Program-made: the position numbers and the translations under genes | Part shown: positions 51,003 to 60,136 of the stretch, piece after piece | Layout of the letters: every line of letters starts with the position of its first letter | Position numbering within the stretch: position 1 is the first letter of the stretch | Notes under the pieces: model-generated | What the model was told of the DNA's origin: nothing | Databases searched by the model: none | The model's input: the letters and a program-made list of their open reading frames with translations, nothing else | Assembly: GCA_963773085.1 (NCBI GenBank) | Contig: CAVYZS010000001.1 | Span: forward strand, 372,001-436,000 | Direction of reading: 5' to 3' | Source: JAENVT01 sp963773085 | Lineage (GTDB): Bacteria; Actinomycetota; Acidimicrobiia; Acidimicrobiales; Ilumatobacteraceae | DNA length: 64,000 nt

Positions 51003-52267
51003 ATGTCGACGTGCACGGTTTGCTTCTTGGAATCGCGCCCGAGGTCGTCGAACCCGAACAACTCGAAATCGGCGGCGATCACGTCGCCGTTGATGCCCAG
51101 AGTCAAGGTGCCAGCCGGACCGTCGTAGTTGATGTTGCTACCTTCTTCGATGTCGGCTCGACAGGCGACGAACGACATGCACGGTGAGCCGCTGTCGCTC
51201 ACCGCGGGGATCTGCTGGGCGATCAGCGTCGGCTGCGTCGAATTGGCGGCCAGCGCGGCCAGGGCGATGAGATTGACGCAGTCGAACGCATTCGCGGCGT
51301 ACGGACTGGGGTTGTCGGGTGTGTCGCCGAGTTGGATGAGGAACTTCTCGTCCGTGCTGTACGCGACGGGCGAGACTCCGGTCACGCGTCTGGCCAGCGA
51401 CTCGCCCAAGGGCTCCGCAGATGCCGGCGGTCGACGCATTGCATCGTTGATGACGTAGTCCGGCTTGTTCGGTCGCGACATCTCGTCGATCTTCCCCATC
51501 ATGACGGGACCCGAGGTCGCGTCGCCGATCACGACCACAGCGCCCGGTGACCCGAGTGCCACCTGACGGGCGGCGGAATTGATGGACTGGTCGTCAGCAG
51601 AATAGGGAACCGCCGCGTTCTGCACGATTCCTCTCTGTCGCAGCGATGCTCCGACCGAATCGGCAAAGGCCTGGCCGTAGGCATCGTCGATATAGGTGAT
51701 CGTCGCCCGGCTGGCCCCCGTCCGGTCGACCGCCTCGCCGATGGCCAAGGCCTGCAGTGAGTCGGATGGGATCGTTCGGAAGAACAGGTTCCGATCCGGG
51801 AAGTCGTCGAGGAGGCTTGCCGAGGCAGTCGGTGAGCAGGCCACGACACCGGCATCAACGATCTCGCCGAGCCCGACCAGGGCGTTGATCGACGACGCAG
51901 GGCCAATGATTGCGTCGACACCGAGTTCGAGGAGCGCGGCTATGGCGGGATCGATGCCGATACCCGCTACGCCCTCGCCCTCTCGGTGCAGCACCACGCC
52001 GTGCCCGCCGTAGCCGCCGGCGGCGTTGATCTTGTCGACGGCGAGCTCAACGGCGTTGCCGATGGCTTGACCGATGTCGGCGTTGGCGCTGCCCTGAGGC
52101 GTCAACACTCCGATCGTCAGGATGCCGTCGTCGACGCGGGCGGCGGGCGCGGTCGTGGTCGGAAACGTCGAGGCTGGACGTGCCGAATCCGAGCTACACG
52201 CGACAGCGACTGCCATCAACCCGGTCACGGTCAGTGACGTGGCGATCAGCGATGACGCGCGGCGCAT
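50999..52267 (-). CDS. Branched-chain amino-acid-type (LIV) substrate-binding lipoprotein
   Basis: This 422-aa exported protein has the lipobox MAVAVAC. The periplasmic-binding fold (Peripla_BP_6) has ILTIGVLTPQGSANADIGQAIGNAVELAVDKINAAGG, DAIIGPASSINALVGL, ACSPTASASLLDD, FRTIPSDSLQALAIG, TYIDDAYGQAFADSV and AANAFDCVNLIALAALA. This matches LIV-type proteins, but no permease or ATPase genes lie next to it, so it may serve a distant transporter or act as a sensor. The start ATG 52267 is chosen because it directly precedes the signal peptide. The start region lies opposite the Nudix gene's upstream region. Confidence 0.88.
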   Translation of the reverse strand: MRRASSLIATSLTVTGLMAVAVACSSDSARPASTFPTTTAPAARVDDGILTIGVLTPQGSANADIGQAIGNAVELAVDKINAAGGYGGHGVVLHREGEGVAGIGIDPAIAALLELGVDAIIGPASSINALVGLGEIVDAGVVACSPTASASLLDDFPDRNLFFRTIPSDSLQALAIGEAVDRTGASRATITYIDDAYGQAFADSVGASLRQRGIVQNAAVPYSADDQSINSAARQVALGSPGAVVVIGDATSGPVMMGKIDEMSRPNKPDYVINDAMRRPPASAEPLGESLARRVTGVSPVAYSTDEKFLIQLGDTPDNPSPYAANAFDCVNLIALAALAANSTQPTLIAQQIPAVSDSGSPCMSFVACRADIEEGSNINYDGPAGTLTLGINGDVIAADFELFGFDDLGRDSKKQTVHVDI

Positions 52268-52388
52268 GGGCCGGATTGTAGAGGTCACCGTGGGGAGTAC
52301 GTGCGCCGTCCGCGGGTGGAACTGTGACAGAGACGTTTCACCGAGCCGAGATCGAACGGGCCGTGCTGCATGCCGTAGGGTCGCCGTC

Positions 52389-53090
52389 GTGAGCGACGCC
52401 GCGCCCAACGACTTCACCCGTGACCTGGTGCGCTGGAGTGAATCGCTGGCAGCGATCGCCCGTACCGGCCTCGGCTTCACGGAGAGCCTCTACGAACGCG
52501 AACGCTTCGAGGAGGTGCTGCATGTCGCCGGCGACATCAAGGCGGCAGCCGACGAAGCGTTGGAGGTGCACCGCGAGCGCGACCACTTCGTGCAGGAGTG
52601 GATGGAGTCGATCGGTGAGGGCGTGCCTGGCTACGTCACTCCGAAAGTTGCCATCGGCGCCGTTGTCGGCAACGAATCCGGCCAGATCTTGCTGGTGCAA
52701 CGCGCCGACAGCGGGGTCTGGCTGTACCCGACGGGATGGGCAGATGTCGGATACTCGCCGTCCGAGGTGGTCGTCAAGGAGGTGCACGAGGAGACCGGCA
52801 TCCACTGCGAACCGGTTCAGCTGCTCGCCGTCATCGATGGGCAACGGATGGGGTTCACCCGCTTCGCGATGTACTTGCTCCTGTTTCACTGCACCGCCAT
52901 AGGTGGTGAGCTCGTCGGCCATCCTCTGGAGACTGCAGGTGTCGGCTGGTTCAGTCGCGACGAACTGCCGTGGCCGGTTGCCGGTGCCGAATGGTGGGGG
53001 CCGATGGCATTTGCGGCCATCGACGGCCACCCGGTGACGACCGTCTTCGAGGCGCCGCGTTCACCGATGTGGCGCGGCCAGACAAGGTAG
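52389..53090 (+). CDS. Nudix hydrolase with N-terminal helical domain
   Basis: This 233-aa protein has a helical N-terminal domain of the NUDIX_N_2 type (FTRDLVRWSESLAAIARTGLGFTESLYERERFEEVL). The Nudix fold reads TPKVAIGAVVGNESGQILLVQRADSGVWLYPTGWADVGYSPSEVVVKEVHEETGI. The Nudix box (G..5..E..7..REUXEEXGU) is recognisable with KEVHEETGI as its end. Such proteins cleave nucleoside diphosphates linked to another moiety; the substrate is unknown. The start is GTG 52389. Confidence 0.9.
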   Translation: MSDAAPNDFTRDLVRWSESLAAIARTGLGFTESLYERERFEEVLHVAGDIKAAADEALEVHRERDHFVQEWMESIGEGVPGYVTPKVAIGAVVGNESGQILLVQRADSGVWLYPTGWADVGYSPSEVVVKEVHEETGIHCEPVQLLAVIDGQRMGFTRFAMYLLLFHCTAIGGELVGHPLETAGVGWFSRDELPWPVAGAEWWGPMAFAAIDGHPVTTVFEAPRSPMWRGQTR

Positions 53091-53094
53091 GACC

Positions 53095-54015
53095 TTACGA
53101 GGCGCTGTCGCCCTGGTCGCGCAGGAAACGCTCGACCTCTGCCATCAACTGGTCGCTGTTGAGCCGGCTGTCGTCGATCGCCTCGGGCATATCGATACCG
53201 GTCTCGTCATCGTCGTCGTCCTCGTCGTCCTCGTCGTCGAGTTGACCACTGTCGGCGAGCGATTCCAGCCGCGAGACGTAGCCGATCAGATCGTCGTCGT
53301 CACCGACGAAGGCCGAGACTCGGGCGTCGTACTCGCCGGCGTCGGCCACCAGTCGCGCCGTCGATGCCGGGCAACCCAACATCTCGCACGCCCGCTCGAC
53401 CAGTGCCAGTGCAGCCTTGGGGGAGGGTACTTGTGACGCGTAGGCGGGCACTGCCGCCCACAACGAGGCAGAAGGCAGGTCGGCCTGTGTGGCAGCGTCG
53501 TGGAGCACGCCGACAATTCCAGTTGGGCCCTCGTAGCGCGACCGCTGGAGGTCGAAACGGTCGATCATCGTCTGGTCGGTGGCAGTGCCCATGAGCTGGA
53601 CGGGGCGCGAATGCGGAACATCGGCAAGGAGTGCACCGAGGGTGAGGAGCATCGACACCTCGAATCGATTGGCAACTGCTACCACCTGCTCGCTGAACAT
53701 TCGCCAACGCAACGCCGGTTCCGGACCGAGCAACAAGATCACGTCGCCGCCGGGCGTCGACGCGCTCCACAATCCGACGGTCGGCCATACGATCGAACGG
53801 GTCATCCCGTCGCTGAGCCGCACGTGTGGGCGTACGGTCGCGAAGTCCGTGAACTCCTCAGGGTCGATCTCCGCCAGTGGCTGGGCGTTCCATGCCTCGA
53901 TCAGGTGGCGCACGCTGTTACTGGCTGCATCGCCGGCGTCGTTCCATCCGGTGAACGCGGCGATCATGGTTGGCCTGTGCAACGTGGGTTGGGCCAGCCA
54001 GCGAACGTGGTCCAT
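53095..54015 (-). CDS. PAC2-family protein
   Basis: This protein of about 306 aa carries the PAC2 (proteasome assembly chaperone 2-like) fold: MIAAFTGWNDAGDAASNSVRHL, VILLLGPEPALRWRMFSEQV, LLTLGALLADVPHSRPV, GPTGIVGVLHDAA and ALALVERACEMLGC. Actinobacterial members are common but their role is unproven. A long Asp/Glu run (EDDEDDDDDETG) interrupts the C-terminal part, followed by a short helical tail. ATG 54015 is preferred; GTG 54027 is possible. It follows the GGDEF gene on the same strand by 11 bases. Confidence 0.88.
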   Translation of the reverse strand: MDHVRWLAQPTLHRPTMIAAFTGWNDAGDAASNSVRHLIEAWNAQPLAEIDPEEFTDFATVRPHVRLSDGMTRSIVWPTVGLWSASTPGGDVILLLGPEPALRWRMFSEQVVAVANRFEVSMLLTLGALLADVPHSRPVQLMGTATDQTMIDRFDLQRSRYEGPTGIVGVLHDAATQADLPSASLWAAVPAYASQVPSPKAALALVERACEMLGCPASTARLVADAGEYDARVSAFVGDDDDLIGYVSRLESLADSGQLDDEDDEDDDDDETGIDMPEAIDDSRLNSDQLMAEVERFLRDQGDSAS

Positions 54016-54026
54016 CGCCGTCAACA

Positions 54027-55394
54027 CTACCTAGGTAGGACTCGGCGGCCTACAGGGCTAGGGCAGTCGGATGGTGCAGGTCTCACGAACGCCGGACACG
54101 GCGTTTGGTGCTGCCGCGACGCACGATCGAGTCGTAACGGGCACCCGAGCCTGTGGTGTGCCCTCTTCACCTCGTACATCGCCGCGTCGGCTACCGCGAG
54201 GAGCGTCGCGGCATCGCTTCCGACGAAACGGGTGTCCGCTACTCCGATGCTCGCCGAGCAGCAGACCGAAATTTCGTCACTGATGCAGATCGGCCTTGAC
54301 AGGGCTCGGTCGACGCGCCGGATGAGGTTGTCCGAGCTCGGCTCGTTCGGCTCGTAGACGATCACGAACTCGTCGCCGCCGAGTCGGGCGACGACATCCG
54401 CGCCGCGCACGATCGACAGCAGTCGGCGCGCCGTCTCACACAGCACGCTGTCGCCCGCGTCGTGGCCGTACGAGTCGTTGACGCTCTTGAAGTCGTCGAG
54501 GTCGAGGTACGCGACCGCCAGCGGCTGGCCGCTTCGCTGGGTGCGCGCCAGGTCTGCGTCGAGCAATTCTTTGAACAGGCGGCGGTTGGCCAATCCCGTC
54601 AGCGGGTCACGTAGCGCGAGAGCGGCCAGGCCGGCTTGCAGCCGACGGATCTCCGTGACGTCCCGACCGACCCCTTGCAGGCCGCCGCTGATCTCCCTGA
54701 TCTGCATCTCTCCGATGGCAATCGTGCCGTCGGCGCGGCTGTAGTGGAAGTCACAGAGCTCGGGCAGCGGTTCACCGTCGAAGGAGCGATCGATGAGCGT
54801 CCTGTCCTCGTCGCTCAGGATGTCGACGAATCGGGTGAAGTCCTCGATGAAGTAAGACGGTGGATACCCCAGGATCTTCTCGATCGACGGACTGATGTAG
54901 TCGAAGTGGGGGTACGGGTCGCTGGCGAATCGCCACATGACGTCGCTCGACTTGTCCGCTAGCTCGCGAAATTGAGCTTCGCTCTCGGCGAGCTTTCTCT
55001 CGGCGATGTGGCGGGCCGTGACATCCCGGCCGACCGCCAGGACTTCGGCTCCATCGGCACCGGACAAGTATCGGTCGACCCACTCCACCCATTTGCCGGG
55101 ATCGTTGGGGTCGGCGCGAGCGACGTTGTCGGCGACCAGCGGGTTGTCGGGGCCGAGCCGAGCAAGCTGTGCCCTCAGACCGGCCCTGCCATCCTCGGCC
55201 AGGAACTCGTCCAGAGAATGGTTCAGCACGTCGGCAGGTTCGCGGTTGTACCAGGCCGCCCACGAGGCGTTGCAATACACGATGCTCAGGTCCGAAAGAC
55301 GGTATCGAACGACACGTTCGGGCAAGGCGTCGAGCATCTCGGCGAGGCCCTGAAGTTCTTGTTCATCGGCCACGATGTTCATCTCAGTTTGCAT
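54027..55394 (-). CDS. Soluble PAS-PAS-GGDEF diguanylate cyclase
   Basis: This 455-aa protein makes c-di-GMP. It has PAS1 (MLDALPERVVRYRLSDLSIVYCNASWAAWYN), PAS2 (FRELADKSSDVMWRFASDPYPHFDYIS and ILGYPPSYFIEDF), then GGDEF with DPLTGLANRRLFKELLDADL, LGGDEF and an upstream RGAD inhibition site. There are no membrane helices. It is a clear paralog of the membrane cyclase at 12617-14461, sharing long near-identical runs in PAS2 and the cyclase. The last 33 or so residues are Arg/Pro-rich and not part of the family. The start is ATG 55394; a second Met four codons later is possible. Confidence 0.9.
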   Translation of the reverse strand: MQTEMNIVADEQELQGLAEMLDALPERVVRYRLSDLSIVYCNASWAAWYNREPADVLNHSLDEFLAEDGRAGLRAQLARLGPDNPLVADNVARADPNDPGKWVEWVDRYLSGADGAEVLAVGRDVTARHIAERKLAESEAQFRELADKSSDVMWRFASDPYPHFDYISPSIEKILGYPPSYFIEDFTRFVDILSDEDRTLIDRSFDGEPLPELCDFHYSRADGTIAIGEMQIREISGGLQGVGRDVTEIRRLQAGLAALALRDPLTGLANRRLFKELLDADLARTQRSGQPLAVAYLDLDDFKSVNDSYGHDAGDSVLCETARRLLSIVRGADVVARLGGDEFVIVYEPNEPSSDNLIRRVDRALSRPICISDEISVCCSASIGVADTRFVGSDAATLLAVADAAMYEVKRAHHRLGCPLRLDRASRQHQTPCPAFVRPAPSDCPSPVGRRVLPR

Positions 55395-55496
55395 TCCCGA
55401 CTACAGGCGTCGGCCCGTCCGTTCCAGTTGAGTATCGACCGCGCCATCCGTTGTGGAAAGGGGTCGAAGGTCCCCGAGTGATGTCGGCATGGCCCT

Positions 55497-57944
55497 TTAC
55501 GGGCTGGTGCTCGCTGCCGGTGCCGGACGGGACGGAGCGAGGATGTCGGCTTCGAGCGTGCGCGGATCAAGCGGCCGAGACAGCAGGAAGCCCTGCACTT
55601 CGTCGACGCATTCGTGTCGGAGGTGATCCATCTCGTCGGCAGTCTCGACGCCCTCGGCAAGCGTCTTCAGGCCGAGGTCTCTGCCGAGTTGCACGAGTGT
55701 GCGGATGAGCGCCTTGGATTCGGGAGACGTGGTGATGGCGTGGGTGAAGCTTCGGTCGATCTTCAAGCAATCGACCGGGAATTGCTGAAGGTACGCGAGC
55801 GACGAGTAGCCGGTGCCGAAATCGTCGACGGCGATCCTGACGCCCAGCGCCTTGATCGCCCTCAAACGCACGGCGGTGTCGGCGGCATCGCGCATCAGCG
55901 CGGTTTCGGTGACCTCGATGATCAGCGAGCTGGGATCGAGGCCGCTGTTGGAGAGGGCCTCGCTGATGTGGGCGACGATATTGTCGTGGTCGAGCTGACG
56001 ACCCGAGACGTTGACGGAGACGTCGAGAGTGTCACCCCTGGCGTGCCAGGCGGCCATTTGGTTGCAGGCTTGGTTCAGCACCCAGCGGCCGACCTCTTGG
56101 ATCTGGCCGGTCTGCTCGAGGATCGGGATGAACTCGTCCGGTTCGATGACGCCCAACACCGGGTGATTCCAGCGCAACAGTGCCTCCGCACCGACCAGGC
56201 TGAGGTCGTCGAGGTTGTAGATCGGCTGATAGGCGAGGTGGAGTTGATTGCTCTCGATCGCGGAACGCAGATCGAACTCGAGCTCGATACGGCGGCTGAT
56301 CTCGGTTTGCATCCTCGGATAGAAGATCTCGTAGCGGTTCTTCCCTGCGGCCTTTGCCTGGTACAGCGCCACATCGGCATCGCGTATCAGCTCACCGCCA
56401 TTCACTCGATCACCGATTGCGATGCCGATGCTGGTGTTCACCGTCAGTGGCATCGAAGCTTCGTCGAGCTCGAACGGTTGGCGCATGACGTCGAGCAGGC
56501 GTTCGGCGACGAGCGCCGGCGAAACCTTCAGCTGGGCACCGTCGATCAGCACGACGAATTCGTCCCCACCCATCCTTCCGATCGTGTCGGCGTCACGCAT
56601 GGCGCTGGTCAATCGAGCCGCGACTGCCACCAAGAGGTGGTCGCCGGCCTCGTGACCGAGGGTGTCGTTGACGTTCTTGAAGTCATCGAGATCGATGTAC
56701 AGGGCCGCGCCGATGGTGCCGTGGCGACGGTTACGGGCGAGCAGCTGTTCGATTCGATCCATGATCAACGCCCGGTTCGGCAGCTTGGTCAACGAGTCGT
56801 GCAGAGCCTGATGGCGCAGCTCATCGGTTCGCTGACCGACGAGCCGCAAGGCCAGCGCTCGACCGGTTCCGAGCACCAAGACCAGCGCGGCCAGAACGAG
56901 GCTGATGACCACGCCGCCCAACAACACCAAGACAGCATCCCGATCGGCCAGGATCCCGACGTCGGGCACCGTCGCGAAGGTCTCCACGATCCATCCATTG
57001 CCCAGGTCGTGAGCAACGCTGGCGTCGCCTTCCGCGCCGTGACCACTGGTGAACACCGCGTCGGACGATTCATCGTGGAAGCGAAGGGTGACGGCCGTAC
57101 CCGGTCGGTCGCGCAGCGCTTGGTCGAGCACAACCTTCGGATCGAAACCCAGCCCGACCCAACCGGCGAACGCCTCGCGGCGGGCCTCGACCGTCGTCGG
57201 CGTCACTCCCTCGCGGTAGAACGGCACCTGCACGGCGAGCGTGGGGACGCCGACGCCGGTATCGACGGACTGGTAGCCGATGCGACCCGAGTCGCGGGCG
57301 GCAAGTGTCCGCGCTCCGTTGGGCCCCGCGCAGTAGTCGAATCCTGGCGGGGCGCCTGACTCGGGATTGCGGCTCTCCCCGACGACGAACAGGCAGTAGA
57401 ACGGGCGATCACCGGGAGGAACCAGTTCGAACGTTCCACTCGCGACGACGCCGGCAGGATCCGCTGCCGCCAGCGCCATGTAGGCCTGCAACTGCGCGGC
57501 TGTGACCATGACGACCTCACCCCAGCCGAGCAGCTCGGGGTATCGCTGCATCGCCTGCACGGTTTTGGCCCAAGCGAGGAATTGGTCGTTCGAGGGGATT
57601 GGCGTGCCAAGGAAGAAGCCGGTCGCGCTGACCGCGAGATCCTCCTGGCGCTGTATTGCCAACCGCAGTGTCGAGGCGACCTCGACCGACGACAGAGCGA
57701 GGGCAGTTCGCGATTTGTCCGCACTTCGCTGGGCCACCGAACGCGCCGTCAACGCTGCGCCGAACACGCCTCCGGCGAACAACAACATGGCCAACACGAT
57801 GGCAGCCCACAAGCGATTTTGTTTCGGCTTGGTGTCAACGCTCGCCGGATGCAAGCCGAACTCCGGCGCAGCGGTCGCCGGGATGCGTAGGTCGATCGAT
57901 GTCGGCCCGAGGCCGACTGCCGGGACAACCTCGCCTGTGCTCAC
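55497..57944 (-). CDS. CHASE-GGDEF-EAL c-di-GMP enzyme
   Basis: This 815-aa protein is membrane-bound, with helices at about residues 46-66 and 335-360. Between them is a CHASE-type extracytoplasmic sensor (QRQEDLAVSATGFFLGT...PSNDQFLAWAKTVQAMQRYPEL). The GGDEF domain is intact (DSLTKLPNRALIMDRI, RDADTIGRMGGDEF, with the I-site RDAD), and so is the EAL domain: GAEALLRWNHPVLG (ExLxR), NVSGRQLDH, VTETALM, VDDFGTGYSSLAYL, KIDRSF and LAEGVET. It could both make and break c-di-GMP. The start GTG 57944 has GAGGAGGT 5 bases upstream. Downstream on the same strand are the soluble cyclase and PAC2 genes. Confidence 0.94.
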   Translation of the reverse strand: MSTGEVVPAVGLGPTSIDLRIPATAAPEFGLHPASVDTKPKQNRLWAAIVLAMLLFAGGVFGAALTARSVAQRSADKSRTALALSSVEVASTLRLAIQRQEDLAVSATGFFLGTPIPSNDQFLAWAKTVQAMQRYPELLGWGEVVMVTAAQLQAYMALAAADPAGVVASGTFELVPPGDRPFYCLFVVGESRNPESGAPPGFDYCAGPNGARTLAARDSGRIGYQSVDTGVGVPTLAVQVPFYREGVTPTTVEARREAFAGWVGLGFDPKVVLDQALRDRPGTAVTLRFHDESSDAVFTSGHGAEGDASVAHDLGNGWIVETFATVPDVGILADRDAVLVLLGGVVISLVLAALVLVLGTGRALALRLVGQRTDELRHQALHDSLTKLPNRALIMDRIEQLLARNRRHGTIGAALYIDLDDFKNVNDTLGHEAGDHLLVAVAARLTSAMRDADTIGRMGGDEFVVLIDGAQLKVSPALVAERLLDVMRQPFELDEASMPLTVNTSIGIAIGDRVNGGELIRDADVALYQAKAAGKNRYEIFYPRMQTEISRRIELEFDLRSAIESNQLHLAYQPIYNLDDLSLVGAEALLRWNHPVLGVIEPDEFIPILEQTGQIQEVGRWVLNQACNQMAAWHARGDTLDVSVNVSGRQLDHDNIVAHISEALSNSGLDPSSLIIEVTETALMRDAADTAVRLRAIKALGVRIAVDDFGTGYSSLAYLQQFPVDCLKIDRSFTHAITTSPESKALIRTLVQLGRDLGLKTLAEGVETADEMDHLRHECVDEVQGFLLSRPLDPRTLEADILAPSRPAPAASTSP

Positions 57945-58196
57945 AACGACCTCCTCGAGCCGCTAGGAGCGTGGCTGAGGGTCAAGAGCGACGCGGCTTC
58001 GAGCGGAAACCTGCTCGTAGCACCCACGCTAACCCTGGTGACGACGGCGGGGAACTGCCGAACGTCCCGAAAACGCGCGGTCGGTGATGGGACGCCTACA
58101 CCTGGGGACCGACGGTGTACCGCTCGCCGCCACCGCCGGCGAGCAGATCGTGGAGCGATGCCAGGGTCATGCCGCCGACTGTAGGGTTGACGGGCT

Positions 58197-58619
58197 GTGA
58201 CCGCCACCATCGAGATCGTCGAACATCCGACCGCAGAGGTGGTCGAGGCATTGGGTCGCTTGCTGCCGCAGTTGTCCTCGGCCGCACCACCGGACGCATC
58301 GGAGTTGGCGAAGATCATGGCAGGCGGCGCGGTGTTCGTCGCCCGCGTCGATGGAGTGATCGTCGGCAGCCTCACACTCGTGCTGTACCGCATCCCGACC
58401 GGGCTGAAGGCGTGGATCGAGGACGTGGTGGTCGACGAGGCCGCCCGAGGACATGGCGTCGGTGAGGCCCTGAACATGGCTGCGCTCGACGAGGCCCGAC
58501 GGCACGGCGCCAAGGCCGTCAGCCTCACAAGCCGACCGTCGCGCGATGCTGCCAACCGTCTGTACCTGCGGATCGGGTTCATGCCCCGCGATACCAACGT
58601 CTACCGATACGACCTCTGA
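58197..58619 (+). CDS. GNAT-family N-acetyltransferase
   Basis: This 140-aa acetyltransferase has the GNAT core VFVARVDGVIVGSLTLVLY, AWIEDVVVDEAARGHGVGEALNMAALDEA (acetyl-CoA motif R/QxxGxG as RGHGVG) and SLTSRPSRDAANRLYLRIGF. The start GTG 58197 sits 3-4 residues before the first strand. Substrate unknown. It is the only plus-strand gene between the c-di-GMP enzymes and the exporter operon, convergent with the latter by 16 bases. Confidence 0.92.
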   Translation: MTATIEIVEHPTAEVVEALGRLLPQLSSAAPPDASELAKIMAGGAVFVARVDGVIVGSLTLVLYRIPTGLKAWIEDVVVDEAARGHGVGEALNMAALDEARRHGAKAVSLTSRPSRDAANRLYLRIGFMPRDTNVYRYDL

Positions 58620-58635
58620 CCCCCAACGCACGGGA

Positions 58636-60135
58636 TTAGAGGGGGAGCAGTACAACCGTGCCCTCGGCGAGGCCGGCGCCGCGGATGGCGACGTTGCCGC
58701 CGCTGACGCCGAGCAAGTCGACGGTCAGCCACTTCGTTGTGCCATCGGCTGTCTGCAACTGAACCGCATATGTGCCGTCGAGGCGTGACACCAGCGACTC
58801 GGCGGGGGCGATGAGGACGCCCTCCTCGTTCTGGAGGGTGAGGCCGACCTTGACCGAGCTTCCATTGGTCGCATTGTCGATCGGGGTTGCGGGTGTGATC
58901 ACCGCCTCGACGACCACTGACCCGTCGCGATTGGCCGACCGCAGCCGGGACACCGTTCCCTGCACGTTGCCGATCCGGACCTCCAGGCCCGGTACCACCT
59001 GAGCTTCGTCGCCCGCAGGCACGTCGATGACCACCTCCTGGCTTGGTGTTGCCAGGGTCAGCACGGTGTCGCCGTCGCCGACGGTGTCGCCGACCGCTTG
59101 GGCCACCTCGCTGACCGTCGCTGACGACGGAAGGAAGACCACCGACCCGAGCGTGACCGTTCCGGTGGTCTCGACGCCGAGACCCTCTTGCCACGCCTTG
59201 ACCATCGTTCGCGTCGCTGAGTCGAACTGCTCATCGATCGTGACCTTCTGGTCGGGGTCATACCCCAGGGCCACCAGGCTCGCTTCGAGTTGGGCGATAT
59301 CGGCACCGTCGTCGGACGCGGTCGACAGCGATCGCCATGCCGGCAGCGCTCCATCCAGAGCGACGACGGGCGCGCCGTCGACCGTGTACAGCACATCGCC
59401 CTGGCGGATCGTGGTCTCAGCGGCAATGATCGATGTGACGGTCTGGGTGATGCGGGTGCCCGACGTCGCGGTCGAGGAACCAGTCGAAACTGCACGTGCC
59501 GGTCCTGTCGGCGCCCCGCTCACCGGTGCTCCATTGCCAACGGTGTTACCAGGTGCGGTCGCCGGCTCAGTGGTAGTCGTCACACACGGCTCGGGGATCG
59601 TCGTCGGCACCGTCGTCGGCGGTTCGGATGGCGAGGTCTCGATCGAGGTCGTGGAGGCCGCTGGCGTCGTGTCGGGGGTAGGGATCGTCGTCGTACTGTC
59701 GGCGGGAAGTGTCGTCGCGGTCGGCTCGGTTGGCGCAGCAGCCACGGTGGTGCCCGAGCAATCGGCGGCGGGGGCCGCGACAGGCGCATCGAGCAGCGGC
59801 GCCGAGAGAGCCGCGGCGTTCGTCGAGGGGGTCTGCAGTTGCTGGGTCGGGGATGACGTCGTCGGCGCGGAACTGGAGCTCGAGCTGGCCTGGCCCTCGA
59901 TGCGATGGAGCACCGTCACCGTCGATGACAACTGGACCGAACCGTCGACGGTCTCGGTCGTGGTCAGGTCGCCGACGCTGACCGTTGCGGTCTTGAACGT
60001 CGATGCCACAGTGCTGACCGCCTCTATTTGTGGCTTTCGTGCGGACATGACGGCCGCCGTGCCGGCCAGGGCCAGGCAGACGGTGACCGCGACGATGACA
60101 ATCCGGCGTCGATGATGGTTGGTGGACGACGACAC
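58636..60135 (-). CDS. Periplasmic adaptor of ABC exporter (peptidoglycan-binding motif), second copy
   Basis: This membrane-fusion protein of about 499 aa has a signal anchor (IVIVAVTVCLALAGTAAVM), then FKTATVSVGDLTTTETVDGSVQL, the start of the adaptor barrel. A very long Thr/Pro/Ala/Ser linker (about residues 75-205) breaks the lipoyl-like domain. A PG_binding_1-like segment follows (DGADIAQLEASLVALGYDPDQKVTIDEQFDSATRTMV). The HlyD-like barrel and C-terminal VRIGNVQGTVSRLRS, LTLQNEEGVLIAPAESLVSR come last. The start GTG 60135 follows the permease stop by one base. It is paired with a similar adaptor upstream in the same operon. Confidence 0.85.
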   Translation of the reverse strand: MSSSTNHHRRRIVIVAVTVCLALAGTAAVMSARKPQIEAVSTVASTFKTATVSVGDLTTTETVDGSVQLSSTVTVLHRIEGQASSSSSSAPTTSSPTQQLQTPSTNAAALSAPLLDAPVAAPAADCSGTTVAAAPTEPTATTLPADSTTTIPTPDTTPAASTTSIETSPSEPPTTVPTTIPEPCVTTTTEPATAPGNTVGNGAPVSGAPTGPARAVSTGSSTATSGTRITQTVTSIIAAETTIRQGDVLYTVDGAPVVALDGALPAWRSLSTASDDGADIAQLEASLVALGYDPDQKVTIDEQFDSATRTMVKAWQEGLGVETTGTVTLGSVVFLPSSATVSEVAQAVGDTVGDGDTVLTLATPSQEVVIDVPAGDEAQVVPGLEVRIGNVQGTVSRLRSANRDGSVVVEAVITPATPIDNATNGSSVKVGLTLQNEEGVLIAPAESLVSRLDGTYAVQLQTADGTTKWLTVDLLGVSGGNVAIRGAGLAEGTVVLLPL

Positions 60136-60136
60136 G

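Noticed and set aside
55614..57359. 581-codon plus-strand open frame opposite the GGDEF-EAL gene
   Set aside because: It is antisense to a gene with complete GGDEF and EAL motifs, and the shadow has none.
58096..58170. 24-codon minus-strand open frame (MTLASLHDLLAGGGG...)
   Set aside because: It has a possible -10 just upstream (TACAGT) that would make it leaderless, but it is too short and unmatched to support as a gene.
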